DNA of 64,000 nt from Annulohypoxylon bovei var. microspora (GCA_022836615.1 MU405267.1:124001-188000), one strand, 5' to 3'. Positions 32,095-46,006 are shown, counted from the first letter of the stretch. Numbers and translations are program-made. The notes: generated by a model from the sequence alone, not told the origin.

Positions 32095-35000
32095 TTAACG
32101 GATACTGACGCCGGAGCGGTCGGTGAACATGCGAGTTGCGATGTTCATAGCCATGAGCTCCTGGAATAGGAGCTTGGCAGCGTACGGGATATGAATCTGC
32201 GCGATCCTGGTCTTGTTCCTGCATGGGCGGCATTCGAACGAACCCTTGCTCAGGATACTAAGATGGCGATGTTAGCACTTGTTCTCGACAAACAAAAACG
32301 AAAAGAACGGTGGACGGGAACTTACGCGATAGGAGTCATGAGACCACAGATCTCGCAGATGTGAACTCGGAAGGCGTCCGACACTTCGAAGAGACGTTCC
32401 TTGAGGAAGGAGGCGGCACCGTGAGCAATCATACAGTCACGTTCCATCTCTCCGAAACGGAGACCTCCATCTCTCGCACGACCCTCGACCGGCTGGCGCG
32501 TCATTATCTGCACCGGACCACGTGCGCGGGCGTGTATCTTGTCGTCGACCATATGTCGCAGACGCTGGTAGTACGTGGGACCGAGGAACATCTGAGCTCG
32601 GAGCTTGCGTCCGGTGTGGCCGTGGTACATCATCTCGAACCCGCGAGACTGGTATCCGTGCTCGCGCAGAAGACCGGATACCGAATCGACGGTGACGTCG
32701 GTGAACGGCGTGGCGTCTCCCTCCATGCCCTTAAGAGTGGATACTTTACTAAGGAGACACTCGATCAAATGAGCGATGGTCATACGCGACGGGATGGCGT
32801 GGGGGTTGATGATCAGGTCGGGAACGATACCCTCGCGAGAGAAGGGCATGTCCTCCTGCTTGAACGTGACACCGATGGTTCCCTTCTGTCCGTGACGAGA
32901 GGCAAACTTATCTCCAATCTGAGGCGTCTTAGTAGTCCGGACTCGCACCTTAACATAACGCAGACCGTCCTGGTTCGTGGTGAGAATGACCTGGTCGATG
33001 ATACCGGTCTCGGTACTTCGGAGAGGCGTGGACGCGTCGCGCTTGACGTGCACCTTCGTGCGCTGGCCCATCTCCTCGTTGTCCGGGTTGATGGGCGACG
33101 TCTTTCCGATGATGATATCCTCTCCCAGGACTCGGACGCCGGGAGCAATAATCCCGTCGTCGTCGAGCTTGTCGTACGTTCCCTGCTTGAGACGTAGCGT
33201 GTCCGACCTGAACGGCTTCTCGAACGTCTCGACCGTGTTGATCCCCACCCGCTTCTCGCAGTCGCTGTAGGAGCGGAAGAAGAGACTTCGGAAGAGGCCT
33301 CGGTCTATGCTGCTCTGGTTCATGATGACGGAGTCTTCCTGGTTGTATCCGGAGTAGCAAGCGATAGCCACGATGGCATTCTGGCCGGCGGGGAGCTCTC
33401 TGAACTTCAGGAACTCCATCGAACGCGTCGTGCCGAGCGGCTTCTGCGGGTAATACAAGATGTTCGCCATGGTGTCCATGCGGCGGTTGTAGTTCGTGAG
33501 GAAGAAACCCATAGCTTGTTTGCCCATGGCCGACTGGTAAGTGTTTCGAGGAGACTGCGCGCTACGGTTAGCAGCAGAAGACAAGAGAAGATGCACGTAT
33601 CACATGTATCACGTACCTGATTATGATCCGGGAACGGGATGATGCTCGCGCAGATGCCCAGGAGCATGCTGGGATGGATCTCGCAGTGGGTATATACGTG
33701 CGTCGACGGGTTCACCTTGGTCTTCAGCCGCTTGTTCACCTCGTCTCCGTTATCCTGGGACACCTCGTACCCGAGCTTGGTCATGCGGAAGGTGTCCAGA
33801 TCTTCAGGCGTCATGCAGATCATGGCGGTCTCCTCCTCCTCCGCGTCGAGGAACTCGATCACACCCTCGTTGACCAGACCTTGCCAGCCGAAGTACGCCT
33901 CGCTATCCGCATCCAGCTCGACATCCGCCTCCAGGCGCTTGATCATCTGCTTGGTAAGAGCCAACGTGCCCTTCTCGACGCCCTGCTCGGTAATGTCCTC
34001 CTGCTGCACGCGGAACAGAGGACGCATCACGCGACCGGCATCCGAGAAGATCTTGAACTCGCGGTCGCGGATATCGCGAACCAGCGACACCTCGGCGGGG
34101 ATCTGGTTGGCCCGGCGAAGCGCCTGAACGTCTCTGACGAGGGTCTTGGGATCCTGGTGCACGCCGATCCAAGAGCCGTTGAGGAAGATCTTGGTGGCGT
34201 TGGGATATCTCATCGGCTCATACTCCTCCAGGACTTCCATATTCCTAGTAATCATATAGTCCACGATAGGGTCTGTCGACGTACCAACGCTGATGGAACA
34301 CATCAGGGATAGGTTCTTCACCAGCCCGCAAGCCTGGCCTTCGGGCGTCTCCGCCGGGCAGACCAGGCCCCAATGGGTGTTGTGGAGCTGCCGCGGCTTG
34401 GCCAGCTTTCCGTCCCTCCCGATGGGCGTGTTCGTCCGTCTCAGATGAGAGAGGGTCGACGAGAAGGTGTATCGGTTCAAGACCTGCGACACGCCGGCGG
34501 TCGAGCTCATCGCCTTCTTCTGGTCGCCCCAGTTGCCCGTGGCGAGCGAGTACTTCAAGCCGTTGGTGATGATGGCGGGCTTGGCGGCAAGCTCGATCTG
34601 GAAACGCCTGCCCCCGTCGATGCAGCGCTTGAGGTGCTGCGTGATCTCCCCCACAAGTCGGCGAACGATATTCCTAAACAACTTTGCAAGGAGGGGACCA
34701 GCAAGATCAAGACGCTTCTTGCCGAAGTGGTCGCGATCGTCGGTGTCGCGCCGGCCGAGAGAGCACTGGAGGAGCTTGTGGACCATGTAGCCCAAGAAGA
34801 AGGCCTTTCGGGTCTCGCAACCTTCGGTCTGAGAGATGTGAGGAAGCATCTCCTTCTGCAATATGTCCTTGGCGGCTCTTATACGACGATCCCTGGCCAC
34901 ATTGTGCGAATCCCTGCCGCGCTTTCCGATGTAATCCAGAGCTACCTCTCGGTCTTGGATACAGAACGCCTCTTCGATGCAAGGGCGCAGCTTCTCCAGC

Positions 35001-36001
35001 ATCTGACTATCGTTGCGGTCGTAGCAGATGTGGTTGAGGATCTCTTCGTCACTAACGACACCCAAGGCCCTAAAGACGATAGCGATCGGCAGATCGGCCC
35101 TGACAAAAGGCAGGGTAGTGTGAATGGTCTCGCCGTATCCTCCGCGAGACGCGTCACCCTTAGTGTACAATTTCAACATGAGAGATGAAATAAGCCGCGA
35201 CCCCTTCTCGAGGGCGCTTCGGATCTCCGCGGTGTAGGAAAACGGGCTCGGCTGGGCCTTCTTGAAGACCTGAACGATGTTCGCAGCAGACCGCTCCTGG
35301 GCTATCAGAACCTTCTCGCTTCCGTTGATGATAAAGTAGCCTCCCTGATCGTACGGGCACTCGTTCAGGAGGAACAGCTCGTCGTCGGTCTCGCCGTTCA
35401 GATGACAGGCCTTGGATTTGACCATGATAGGAAGCTTTCCGATAAAGATCTGATCACCGGCCTTGCCCTTATCAGAAGCAGGGGTCTCCAATATGTTCTC
35501 CTCGTCCTCCCAGACCAGACGGGTCGGGTGCTTTCCGGTGTTGCGCGCCTCCGCCTGCTGCTCCTCGTCCATCTCGTGGAGGGGGATGTCCTGCTCGATA
35601 CACGCAGTCACCTTGCTATCGACCTTGACGTAGATGGGGGCGGCGTACGTCATGTTTCGGTCGCGGCACTCGTAGGGGAGCAGAGGTCCGGAGGTATTAT
35701 CGCTCTCCATGGCGATGGGGCGCGCGATGGTTACGTGGCCCAGCTTGAGGTCATATCTGCGAAGCGCAACGGCTCGGCCGTCGGAGGGAGGGTTGTGCTC
35801 ATCGACACTGATCTGAGAGTGTTCTTCGACCAGCTCTTGAATCGTGGTCTCTTGGAAATCGTTGAACGAATCGATCTGTTGGGAAACCAAGCCCTTCCTC
35901 TTGAAGTAAGAGCCGATAACAACCCAGCAGTCTTCCGGCGTGATGATGTTCTCATCAGCGTACTCCTCCTCATACTCGTATTCTTCCTCGTAGTCCGCCA
36001 T
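32095..36001 (-). CDS. RPB2: RNA polymerase II second-largest subunit RPB2
   Basis: Three exons give 1258 residues: 36001-33617, 33554-32326 and 32257-32095. Introns of 62 and 68 nt start GTACGT and GTAAGT. The N-terminus is acidic (DYEEEYEYEEEYADEN). Family landmarks include TPEDCWVVIGSYF, ECPYDQGGYFIINGSEKVLI, LVCPAETPEGQACGLVKNL, GYNQEDSVIMNQSSIDRGLF, GDKFASRHGQKGTIG and a C-terminal zinc site (CEICGLM with FECRPC). RPB2 forms half of the polymerase II active cleft. The 5' flank carries a four-fold TTGCGGAAGA repeat. Its sequence is a standard fungal phylogenetic marker. Confidence 0.97.
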
Positions 36002-36104
36002 GATGTGACGATCTTGGACCTATTCAATCCAATAGGTCGTCGCAAGTAGTGGTGGTATAATTTGGATTCGGCCGCGTGGAATATGATACGTGGGCAGAGA
36101 GTGA

Positions 36105-36153
36105 TTGCGGAAGAATAATTGCGGAAGAGTAGTTGTGGAAGAGTTGCGGAAGA
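36105..36153. repeat. Four-fold TTGCGGAAGA repeat upstream of RPB2
   Basis: Units at 36105, 36119, 36133 and 36144 read TTGCGGAAGA (one TTGTGGAAGA). They lie 104-152 bases upstream of the RPB2 start codon; on the coding strand they read TCTTCCGCAA. Spacing of 11-14 bases suggests either a factor-binding array or a small tandem repeat. Confidence 0.65.
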
Positions 36154-36975
36154 GTTCGTTGATTAGAAATGGCGAGCAAAGGTTATTATCAAGGTGCGGG
36201 GTAAAAAGAGCGACGGTATCTTGTTGCCAACAGCAATCAAAGACTTCCGCAAAAGCGCCAGTGCTAGAAAAAAGAGTATCCGCAGTTGTTAGAGGCGAGA
36301 AGGCGAAAGGAGCGCGTCCCAATCGCGTGATCGCACTATATTAACAGGGCAAGTCAGTAACACATTCTGCTGTTTGAAGCGGTATCAAACACATTCAAGG
36401 CGATGGGAAACCCACCACAGTCCGTCTGTACCAACAAAACTTGATGTCTTGTTAACTTCCGGATGTGTGTTGTGGTTGAGGTGGAAGAAAGACAAAGCGT
36501 GGATGATGTTGGATGATGTTTTTTGCTGGAGAGGCTCTTACAAGGTTGAGGCTGATCAATCAGAGAAAGGACCCGAGGAGTGGCAAAAGAAGGCGCTAAT
36601 CCATAATTAGCTTGGTGTACCTAATAATTGGACATGCAGCCTCAATCCTGTTTTGTTTTAGCTGCTTTGGGACTTACTCGTTCTCTTATCGATTATCGAT
36701 AAGGGACGGTGTAGCTAGAATCGCGATAAGAAGAGCTGCTGTTTGGCAGATCGAGTGGTGTCAGGAAAGGATTGATCAATGATGATGTTCTTGTAAAGGT
36801 TTGAGATTTGACAAGTTGTCAATTAGAAATTGTATAACTTGTAAGAGAAAATCAGATCTCGAATGGTGGGACAGGCCTGTGCTCATCTCTAGTTCGAGAT
36901 GCATATGTTCGCACTGTAAAATAATAAGCTAGTGCCCTGTGCGTATAAGCATTTAACGACTGATAGAGCTGGAGG
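36154..36975. other. Gene-poor DNA upstream of RPB2
   Basis: No gene recognised. TTATCGATTATCGATAA at 36689-36705 is a near-palindrome of GATA-containing sequence. Confidence 0.5.
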
Positions 36976-38157
36976 TATGGAGGCCCGTTCGTACAACTGT
37001 GCATTTTCAATTTTTAGTTTTTAATTTTACCTAAAAGGGTAAGGTGTGTCCTAACCGCGCGAAATTTATCTACTTTATATTTAAAAAAAAAATACTTATA
37101 TAATATATTAATATTTACGTAACAAAAAGATGTCATTAAATATATGTATATATGCATACATATATATATATACGTATAAATATATGTATATACGAATAAA
37201 TATATGTATATAAATATAAATATATATAAAAACGCGAGACCACCCGTTCGGATGGTATAATATCCCGAGTTTAGCCGGAGGTTTATGGTTCGATTCCTCG
37301 ATCACCCACTTTTATTCTTTTCTTATCCGACGAAAAAAACACTGGTTTAACTACCCATTGGGTCACCCGTAACCCTTTCTTTAACGCCTAGACCACCTTT
37401 TCAAAGGTTGCTTAACCACTTAAATTAAAGGTCTTTTTACGTGTGTTGAATTGAAAGGAATCAATTAAGTAAGCACCTTAAGTAATCACTTTTGCCACCA
37501 TGCGCGAGAGCCAGCTTTTTGTTTTTCAAAAAATTACCTTTTCGCGAACGGGCCACCTCAAAAGCTGAGACCGCTTGATTTGATTGGTACAAAAATGAAA
37601 ATTAAACCCACCCTTAAAACGATGCACCCAATCAATCGTTATGGAGGTACCGGCCTTTTAGGAGATAACGGATTTTATAAAACTAGATTATCGCGATAAG
37701 AGATTTTGATAAGGACCAAGCTCGGGTAAACCTAAGCCGGCTTTTTGATTGGTTCAAGTTCTTATCGATACGCATGGTCCATCTAAGAGTTGAAGCGTTT
37801 CGGGGTCACGTGCAACCGGTCGCAATAACAACACTGGGAGCGGCGATACAACAGCTTATTTCGCATAAAATATAACGTGCAGATTATTGAAATTTATATC
37901 TTTAGAATTGCCTGATTGAGAGCTATAAGAAGATCTATTTTATCTTAAATTTAACCTGTTAGAAGGAAAGTTATTTGAGTTTTAAACTAAAGGTATCAAC
38001 AAATCTCTATTCATTTATCCGTACAATTGAATCCAAGTACTCTTTTATTGATTTCTAAGTACATACCCATGTACTCCTTACCCTATTAGGCATAGCCTCT
38101 TCCATTTTCCAAAACTCAAAACGTTTTGTTGCACAGTTGTACGAACAGGCCTCCATA
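36976..38157. mobile_element. 1.18-kb terminal-inverted-repeat element
   Basis: Left end 36976-37003 and right end 38130-38157 are 28-bp inverted repeats starting TATGGAGGCC and ending ACAACTGTGCA. They differ by one C/T. GGAGG flanks both sides directly, possibly a 5-bp target duplication. The interior has an AT-rich core (37080-37235) and no coding frame. The superfamily cannot be fixed from this copy; it looks like a non-autonomous or mutated DNA transposon. Confidence 0.7.
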
Positions 38158-41100
38158 GGAGGCTTGCTTTAACGTTCGTGCGTTTTACCTTCTTTTTACT
38201 TCTCCCTTTCAGATTTATCTTTGAATCGCTCTTCTATCCAGCCAAGATGCTAAAGATTATGAACAGGTGCATCTAAATGATGTTATTTTCTCGCTACCCT
38301 TCTCGTCTCACTCTATGAGCTTCTCTAAGACCTCATCATAATGCGGACCATAGGTATAGGGGTGCCACAAAGTTGCTACAGGAGGAGCTCAAGTCTACTC
38401 ATCACGGGCAGCACGGGTCATGGTATAGGCACCTACTAGACATACAGGAATTACCCTTTGACATTTGTCCATGCTGTCCCACCAAAAATATCACCTTTCC
38501 GATGATCCGAGCCTCTAATGGACCGAATTCTGACCTACCTAAACCTTCGATGACTAATCCTCCAATAGACCAGACCTCTGACACTCATCCCAGGAGATAG
38601 GAGGTATTGATTTTGCGATTCGCGCCGTGGGGATATATATGCCTAGTACGGAGCTCTACTTTTCCCAATACAACATCCTTTTGGCCCTAGTACATTGATA
38701 TCATGACTACTAGGTACCGTGAACTCCTTACTAACCCATACCAGCCCATACCAAGGTTGCCTCGACGTCCTTCTTTAACATGTTATCTAAAGACTAACTA
38801 TAGTCTATCCTCCTCGAAGTTACACGCCGGAAACAGATGGATTTCCACGCTCATCCCATCATTGGACATACCTAACAATAAGTTATGATGACTTGTAGAG
38901 AATATTGTCTGTAAATTCAAGTATGCTAGCGGTAGAGGTAAATCATATTAAAGTTGGCCCGTTGTCTCTTCACCTTGTTCATTACCTAGTAATTCGATGA
39001 AGATTTCAAGGCGTCTAGGATCATTCAAGAGCCTAGATACCTACCTGGGTAGGTTTGGTGGCAACTTTTGACATGTCCACCTTAACGGTACACTTCACGC
39101 TATCCGTTAACTGACATATGGCTACAAGACCCTCAAATACAACTCACCTGAACTATGAGTGTTCGAGAATTGATAGAAAAAGGGGTGTGTATACAGCCGA
39201 TATAGATCAGGTATCAATAGACAATTGCTTAAGATGAGATGGAGTCGTATGTGTATGCTAAGCGAACAACCAATGATTCGGCCCTACTGTTCACCCTATC
39301 GTAGAAGCAGCCGACAACGATGTCCCCCTCTTCCCCTCAATGAATATGCAGCTCAGCCCTACAATGCGTGAGGGGTCTAGATCATGAAGATCACTTCTGA
39401 GGCTCCTGATTGCTTACTACCTATCTACACAGGTACCTTGTAGTAGTATGAATCTTGATATGGGCCAGTTATGCTGCGGCTATTAAAACAACCCATGTAA
39501 CAGGTAACTTAAACTTTTAGTCGTGAGCGACAGAAACTTCACATTGAAAACATCGAAATCTGGAAGAGTTATAAATGTCAGGCGATTGAAATTGTAAAGG
39601 CTTGCTTATGGTGAATATGACTTGACCGGAATAGATCTAGAACTCGTCTATCAACATAGCAAATATTAGAATACCCTAAGACCAAGGTAGTTAACATTAT
39701 TCAAAGTAGGTATAAGAAACCTTACTCGTATCCCCAAGACATATTATCTGTCTTGGAGTGTTGATGATAATGTTCTACTTCCTTCATCCTTTATAAATTT
39801 TTAGATATAATGTATTATTCGGTGAGAATTCTTATGAAAAATCTTAACACCTAAAGAGTGATCTTACATAGGTATTACCTACCTACTTCGTATTAACATG
39901 TTAGCTCAACGCCGTGGCTTGAAGAAAAGGGGTTTTATGATGGGAATCATAACGTAACTTGCGCCTTCATGTTTAACACTGTTCTCATATTGATCAATTC
40001 CTGTAGATAGGCAATTTTATGACCTAGTCAAAGTATCATATGCTTCGCAGCGTACCTAGGACCTAGGTAGGCGCTCTCGGTTTATTCAATGATCATTAAC
40101 GCGAGAATAATTCTAAGCACCTACCTCACTTCCCGTCTATCCAATTATCACCTTCGAGATTATGATCCTCCCTTGCTTTGTTTCCTACCTTCAAAAGATG
40201 TCATTGGCGTCTATCGAGTATTTGTTTCGCTACCCTTTCGCTTACATAGTACACTCAAGGAACACAATCTCCATAGGTATCCTTAGCTTCGGAATGGCGT
40301 TTCCTTAGTCGATGACAAGCATCTCGCGGATCAGCTAGCTTGAAAGTTAGGTCACTTCGGAGCTGTCAGATGCGGAGAAGCCTGTGGGGAGTGTGGATTA
40401 AATAAAGACTCCAAGTACCTATCACGCAGTCGTGGACCTAAATTCTCCACGTTACCTCGAGACTCGAGCCTAGTACAAAAGATCCTAGCGGGTTCGCATA
40501 GACAATTCATCTCATTTGACATTTGATATTTACTATTTGCTATTCGTTATTTGCTACGTGTTTAGGGGTAAGTATTGTTTGTGAGATTATAATTCTCTGG
40601 TCACGATTGGCTTAGTCACATTCCTTCCACTCATTTGTGACGGGAACTTGAATGTTTAATTTGAGATTGGCCTATGATATCGAAGCATTTGCGCGACCCC
40701 GCGTTTTCCGAAAGTTTGGAAAGCTGTTGTGAGCTCGATGTTGTTGTGGAGGAATTTGCTGTAAGGCGATTTTCATTACACAACCTGGCACACGTGCCGC
40801 GAAATGTTTTCCTGGGTTCCAAGTTCTAGAATTACACGTCACACTCATTAATCTTAATTAAAGAGATCTCGACCCAACGGATCTATTACCTAGTTGATAT
40901 CGTGTATCTACCTAGAGCGCCCAGGTATGTATGTCGAGTATCGTTGATTTATTTCCATGTAACGGTCCTATGTAACCATAAAATACCTAGATCCATATAT
41001 AGGTACCTAGATACAAAACATCCATATGAAAAAGAAAAAAGAAAAAATCATTGAAAAGTTGAAGGAACATAAAAAGAAAGTTGGGGCCCCGCACGAAATG

Positions 41101-43124
41101 AATGGAGACTAACTCTAATAAGTACCACTTTAACGGGGAAACCCCAATATTTTGCTTACGAGCCTGCCAACCTCCTCACCTCCCCCACGTCCAGTTTATT
41201 TTAGCATTGGCACTTGTAGAAACTGCCGAATCCTTAGAGTTGTCTAGCTTTCCCGTCCCGTCCCTCGTTTTGTTTTTAAAATTCTATGCCATGCTGCCAT
41301 GGACTTCTCCGATTCAACTTCATATGTAGACCCCCACATTGTAAGCCTCTATCTACCTACATGTAGCAATTGATCTCAGCCAAGTCAGCTACTGAGATAG
41401 AGTGCACAAGCAGACAAGTACATACATGGGGAAGTCTAGAAAGTCGGGGTAATTTAACTTGGAATCCTATCAACTCACTCCCTGTCAAGTTGCAATGAAC
41501 GAACCCCGCTTCCGTCGTGACGATGATTCATTCATTCATACAAACTTCTCTTCATCCATGGACGCTCTGATAATCTCTTAGGTCATTGTTTACCTGCTAG
41601 CTTATACCCAGCTTTTACCTGGCTTATACCTGGCTAAGCCGAGCTAAACGGGTCACATTATCGAGTTTAGATGTAAGGGGATCTAATTAACTATTCAACT
41701 CGGCTATCGAGGTTCGAAGACGTGTTTGATCACAAATCACAAACCACAAACCACAAACCCCAGACTCCAGACTCTTTCTGCTCCGTCTTAGGTTGTGCCT
41801 GTCGTGAATCTGTTATCCGAGGTACCTTGCTTAATAGCCTTATGCTGCGGCACCTGCATGATGGGCTTATGGCTCCAGCTCAAGCACCAGCACCAGCACC
41901 AACATACGCAGCACGAAGTACGAAGCACGAAGAAATGGAACCCATCAGAACTAATGCAGATCAGATTCGGTCCTTTTTAGTTTGCGGCGCTCGTGACCGC
42001 CAAGTCACTTAGGACCTTAGGTATTCTGTCTTATTTCGACGTTCCAAGGCCGTTGTCGAATTTTCATTTCTTATTCCTACGCTAGCGAGACCCGGCAGTC
42101 CGGTGAGAGCGGAAGCCCTGTGTACGCTGTGTACGCCTTATGTACTGTCCTCTGCTGTCCCCTGTCCTTCTACTATCCACTGTCCTCTGCTGTATGGCGT
42201 GGTACATCTCATCTCCACCTGCTCGTCTTTACTTTAACCGAGGGCCGCATATCTCGACCTACCCCGGTCGTGCCGTGCGCCGCATGGCTACTTGTCCTAC
42301 ATAGTACATACATAACTATGTAATAAGGATTGGTAACCTCGACGGTACACACGAGCTGTCGCATGTACCTGCCGGGGAGGCACGGGCAATATGCAACCAG
42401 GTCCCGAACGTCGCTGTTGGATTCCGACCCTGCTCAGAGATCTCCCTCGAACCGGTATTGACCGACGGTCACCGACCTTTGGGACCCAAGAGGACGGTCT
42501 GCTTAGCGACGGGAGACGAGCAGACGAGCAAGTTCGACATGCTAAGATCGTCGAGCTATCATAGAACGTACGCAGCCTCGCTTGATCAGCTGTTACACCA
42601 CCTCTCGCACATACTAGCACGTACTAGCACATACGAAAGTAAAAAGCCAAGCTGTGCTTGCAGCTGCAGCGCAGGGAGCTTAACAGGTCGTATGAACGAA
42701 TACCAAGCTTTTTCTGACTTAGCGGTGACGGCGCTAAATTGTCACCATGTCTCTCGTTTATTATATGTTTGCCTGGGCCAAGCGGTTCCACGCGCGTACC
42801 TGTGTCCGAGGTACCTGAAGCTGTTTATCGTCAAGATTAGGAAGGTGAGCGACATTCCAATCTGGAGCAGATGCGGAGAATCCCTACCGTAGCTCGCGCG
42901 TACCCTTCGACGTGAAGCTCCCGGTAGTATATCGTGCTCTCTCGGAAGCCTATTTATACCGCGGTCGACCTTCCGGACCGTTCGATCGACTGAGACGAGT
43001 GTCTTCCCAGTCTCGTCAGATCCCCTTTCGACATTCAAGAGCCCTCTCGCCGCTCTCGTAGCCCAGCGGCCTGCCAGACACTCTTCCACCAAACCACAAG
43101 CCCGCAGAGAGGAAGTAAACAAAG
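38158..43124. other. Gene-poor DNA of the second island
   Basis: About 5 kb without a recognisable gene on either strand. Short open frames have no domains and no convincing splice partners. Simple repeats occur at 41733-41757 (CACAAAC) and 41881-41900 (AGCACC). The last 200 bases are probably the promoter of the GH2 gene. Confidence 0.55.
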
Positions 43125-45527
43125 ATGCATCTAAATCTGTTTACAAGCCTCCTAACCCTAGTCCCCGCGCTAGGTAGCCTGGCACTAGGGTATGAGGTTC
43201 AGGTCAGCGCGTCCTCGACTAATAGTCCCGCGAGAGGAACTGAGAACTTACGCTTCGCAGACTCCCCCGCTTGACACCGACTGGACCTACTCGGTCGGGA
43301 CTAACCCTTGGCCCGAGTACCCGCGACCGCAGCTCCAGCGGTCTCAGTGGCAAAACTTGAACGGCATCTGGAAGTGGAAGAAGGGATTTTACCCGGGCGA
43401 AGCCGTGCCGGAGAGCGACAGCTTCGAGGAGGATATCTTGGTGCCGTCATGCATCGAGAGCGCCATCTCGGGCGTGATGAAGCTAAACCAGACCTATTCG
43501 TGGTATTCGACCAAATTCAATGTCCCTCACGGATATGCCCAGAACGGCCGCAAGGTCATGCTGAATTTCGAAGCCGTGGACTATCAAGCGACCGTCTACG
43601 TCAACGGTGCTCCCGTCGGCACGCACACGGGCGGCTACTGGCACTTCAACTTCGACATCACGAAGTATCTCACGCTCAACGGCGACAACACCATCCACGT
43701 CTTCGTGTTCGACCCTACGGACGCCGCAGGTATGGTGAACGTATTGTCTTTTTGGGGTCTAGCACTCACCGGTGTCCTCTATAGGTTACATGCACCCCGT
43801 CGGAAAGCAGACTCGCACGCCATCGCATATATTCTACACGCCCTGCACGGGAATCTGGCAGACGGTGAGTTTATCTTTATTTTTATTTTTACCTGTAAAT
43901 TCGTTAAGGAGCAGTCATTATTCATTATTCGCGAGTGCCTGTTGACGAAAATGGAATTTACCGAGAAACACATGACGAAACACGTGAAGAAACACATGAA
44001 GAAACACATGGTGCTAATTACAGCCATCGTAGGTATGGCTTGAGTCAGTCCCGGAAACGCACATCACAAAACTTGATGTCGTCGCAGACATGTCTGGACA
44101 AGGTAAATTTGTCGAACCCTTGACGATGTTGCCGAAGCTCATATGTCACTTTCGTAGTAAATGTCACCGTCGGGGCTTCACGCGCAGGTTCTGATCCGGT
44201 CGTCGTCTCTGTCATCAACAGCGACGGCAAGGTTGTGGGCTCCGGAAAGGGCCTCGCGAACCAGCCGTTCGATTTTGTCGTGAAATCCCCCGATCTATGG
44301 TCTCCAGATTCGCCAACACTGTACGTATAATTCCCCATCCTGCTCCTGTAATTCCCCATCTTAGCCCTGTAATTCGAAACTTGACGATCCGTATAGTTAC
44401 AACCTTACGGTCAAATTAGGGGACGACATCGTAACCTCCTATACGGGCTTCCGAACATTCTCCATCGGCGAGATTGATGGTGTGAAGCGTCCTCTGATCA
44501 ACGGCGAGTTCATCTTCCAATTTGGCACGCTTGACCAGGGTTTCTGGCCTGACGGCATCTACACCCCGCCCAACCGGGAGGCCATGGTCTTCGATCTGAA
44601 GGTTCTAAAGGATCTGGGCCTCAACATGCTTCGAAAGCATATCAAAGTCGAGAACGCCCTCTTCTACCAGGCCTGCGACCAGCTGGGACTGCTGCTCATC
44701 CAGGACATGCCGTCCATGCCCCTGCGAACGCCGGACGCGGACCAGCAAGCCGACTGGGAACGTCAGCTCGACATCCTCATCCAGCAGCACAAGAATTATC
44801 CGAGCATCTACACCTGGGTATGTAATCTTTTCGGTGTAAGAAACCTATGTTTTGAGGCTTACGTTAAACAGGTCGTCTATAACGAGGGATGGGGTCAGAT
44901 TACCGACGGATACTACCCCGAGTTTAACATCACCACCCGCATCAGAGAGCTAGACCCCACGAGATTCGTCGACGCCACGACCGGATGGCACGACCACGGG
45001 GCCGGCGACTGGCACGACAATCACCACTACGCAAACCCGCAATGCGGAACGCCGTTCTACTCCATCGCCTCTACCCCTTACGACAACCAGCGCATCGCCA
45101 TCCAAGGCGAGTTCGGCGGCATCGGCCACAACGTCTCCGCGAACCACCTGTGGAAGGTAAACGATGCTTTCCTCTCGATCAACCAGACCTACGAGATCGA
45201 CCTGGATCTCGACGCCTACAACTACCGCGGCCACCTCTTGCTAAGCGAGCTACGCGACCAGATCGAGAGATACGCCTGCTCGGCCGCCGTGTGGACGTGA
45301 GTTAACCCCTCCCCAGTTCTATTTCAATAGTGTCTCTTTCAATAGTGCCTTGTAGCTAACACCGCCGAAGCCAAACTACGGATGTCGAGGGAGAGGTCAA
45401 CGGCTTCCTCACCTACGACCGCCGAATACAGCGCACCGACAAAGATCAGTGGCGGTCGGACATCCAAGCCCTCTACGACACAGCCGCAACCAGGGGCGGC
45501 AAGGCACCGAAGAGGATGGCCTTATGA
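43125..45527 (+). CDS. Secreted glycoside hydrolase family 2 enzyme
   Basis: Eight exons give 620 residues: 43125-43202, 43261-43729, 43785-43864, 44033-44102, 44158-44320, 44397-44817, 44872-45296 and 45371-45527. A signal peptide precedes QTPPLDTDWTYSVG. The order is a jelly-roll sugar-binding domain (SQWQNLNGIWKWKK, YVNGAPVGTHTGGYWHFN, CTGIWQTVWLESVP), an immunoglobulin-like domain (SPDLWSPDSPTLYNLTVKLG) and a barrel (LGLNMLRKHIKVENALFYQACDQLGLL as two adjoining motifs). The acid/base Glu is in YNEGWGQ and the nucleophile Glu in IQGEFGG. GH2 contains beta-galactosidases, beta-glucuronidases and beta-mannosidases; the substrate is not resolved. At 620 residues it is shorter than LacZ. The first donor (GTCAGC at 43203) is the least certain junction. 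Confidence 0.87.
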
Positions 45528-46006
45528 GAACCTAGGTACGAGTATAAAGCTATAGACGCATATACATGTCACATATAGTCGGAATTTCTTGTGGATGATT
45601 TTATGAAATGATGAATATAAATCCAAGAGCGATCTATTAATCTACGATATTTTCCGCATGGTATTATGGTTTACGATGGTGATTTATTGTGAAATGGAGG
45701 CTGGAGGCTGGAGGCTAGAGGCTTTATGGCCTCTGAGTACCCAGTATTTCCTAAGCGTCCTTACCTAAACAACAGTGCTTACACTCACCTTCGTAGGGGT
45801 AGGTTGGTACCTACCTAGTAGGTATCTATTTCTCCCCCTCTACTAAGGCTACATAGCACCATTTAAAGGGGGTTCACTAGAACGATGGAGATATTAGAAA
45901 CAATACAAAACAGACACTTATTGCATTACCTTAAAACAACCTTGAAAACGTTTTCCTTCCATTTAATCAGCTTATATCACCAAGGTGAATCTTGTGTTGT
46001 TTTTCT
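45528..46006. other. Intergenic between convergent genes
   Basis: 3' flanks. GGAGGCT tandem repeats lie at 45696-45724 and TACCTACCTAGTAGGTA at 45809-45825. No gene seen. Confidence 0.5.

Noticed and set aside
32310..33197. 295-codon plus-strand frame in RPB2
   Set aside because: Antisense to a highly conserved RPB2 exon.
34373..35188. 271-codon plus-strand frame in RPB2
   Set aside because: Antisense to RPB2 with no recognisable domain.
37228..37312. tRNA-like sequence with GGTTCGATTCC
   Set aside because: The T stem does not pair, no matching 5' acceptor strand exists and no proper anticodon loop can be drawn. It is inside an inverted-repeat element and is at best a tRNA-derived relic.
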